From an uncultured Bacteroides sp. (GTDB lineage: Bacteria > Bacteroidota > Bacteroidia > Bacteroidales > Bacteroidaceae): 15,240 nucleotides of DNA. The DNA lies in contig CAJJYX010000069.1 of assembly GCA_905197435.1 (NCBI GenBank), positions 1 through 15,240 of the forward strand, written 5' to 3'. The translations under genes were made by a program, and so were the position numbers. The notes under the pieces were generated by a model, which did no database searches, was not told the origin of the DNA, and saw only the letters and a program-made list of their open reading frames with translations. How positions within the stretch are numbered: the stretch's first letter is position 1; every line of letters starts with the position of its first letter. Of this stretch, positions 15,017 to 15,240 are shown one piece after another.

Positions 15017-15240
15017 TTATTCAAACCTTAATGTCTCTACTTTTTCGAGCCGTGCCCGCAACTTCGGCATCATGGACCGTCGGATACGAAGTGTCATGCG
15101 GCAGTCCATATCGTACGACTGTTCCACAATTTCCGGTTCTTCCTCCTTCACCACCCGCATCACATCGTTCATGAAGGGGTATTCGAAGAGGAAAGTCCCC
15201 TCCTCATCTACCGTCTTTTCAATGATGGTGGCAGCGGCAA
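15017..15240 (-). CDS. C-terminal part of a YigZ/IMPACT-family protein (cut by window edge)
   Basis: An open frame enters from the right edge and ends at a TAA at 15017-15019, giving 73 residues. It reads as the end of the N-terminal IMPACT domain (AAATIIEKTVDEE) followed by the small C-terminal beta-alpha domain: FEYPFMNDVMRVVKEEEPEI, then MDCRMTLRIRR and the final LRARLEKVETLRFE. The C-terminal domain is ferredoxin-like and is thought to bind RNA or translation factors, by analogy with IMPACT/YIH1. The real start is outside the window. It is followed after 48 bases by no terminator-like structure, only a short AT-rich gap before the HpaII-family ATG at 14992, so the two are probably co-transcribed. 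Confidence 0.72.
   Translation of the reverse strand, partial: AAATIIEKTVDEEGTFLFEYPFMNDVMRVVKEEEPEIVEQSYDMDCRMTLRIRRSMMPKLRARLEKVETLRFE

Noticed and set aside
1..15240. Defence island, CRISPR array, prophage or mobile element
   Set aside because: No spaced identical repeats, integrase, transposase, phage structural gene or tRNA-flanked insertion was seen. The only defence-like gene is the solitary HpaII homologue.

Overview
The window looks like a core chromosomal segment of a gut Bacteroides or close relative (Bacteroidales). The evidence is moderate GC, promoter -7 boxes of the Bacteroides form TAnnTTTG, protein families that read as Bacteroides versions (HYC_CC_PP-type Cys-rich protein, TonB receptor with an N-terminal carboxypeptidase-like domain, single-chain GcvP, HpaII-family protein beside a YigZ/IMPACT gene), and the absence of phage, insertion sequence, tRNA or rRNA signals. 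The genus call is inference from family resemblance.

Layout. 1-202: no convincing gene. 203-1458 (minus): lipB followed by an ACP-phosphodiesterase-like gene with an ATGA overlap, which puts two ACP-acting enzymes in one transcript. 1610-2443 (plus): AraC-type regulator, divergent from lipB and convergent with the next block. 2457-7251 (minus): a four-gene metal-handling operon read from right to left. It encodes a Cys-rich HYC_CC_PP-like protein, a TonB-dependent receptor, a secreted single-domain HMA protein, and a copper-type P1B ATPase. 7390-13181 (plus): a likely operon of a DUF3298/RsiV-like lipoprotein, rsmG, a glyoxalase-II-like metallo-hydrolase, gcvP and a hemolysin III/PAQR membrane protein; gcvP and the PAQR gene overlap by one base. 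13238-15240 (minus): a small nitroreductase, an HpaII-family restriction-endonuclease homologue with no methyltransferase in view, and the C-terminal end of a YigZ/IMPACT protein cut by the window edge.

Two proteins stand out. The copper-type ATPase keeps its membrane, phosphorylation and nucleotide-binding motifs but lacks nearly the whole actuator domain, including the DES-x-TGE dephosphorylation loop. The loss is in frame, so the protein should not complete a normal transport cycle. The HpaII-family protein sits alone between housekeeping genes and has Arg where I recall the family having its G-F-S-I-K-S lysine. This suggests a domesticated or non-cutting nuclease. Smaller points are structured intergenic elements inside the metal operon, a 21-base tandem repeat after rsmG, a 7-base repeat before the nitroreductase, and two promoter boxes so close to their start codons that the mRNAs would be almost leaderless.
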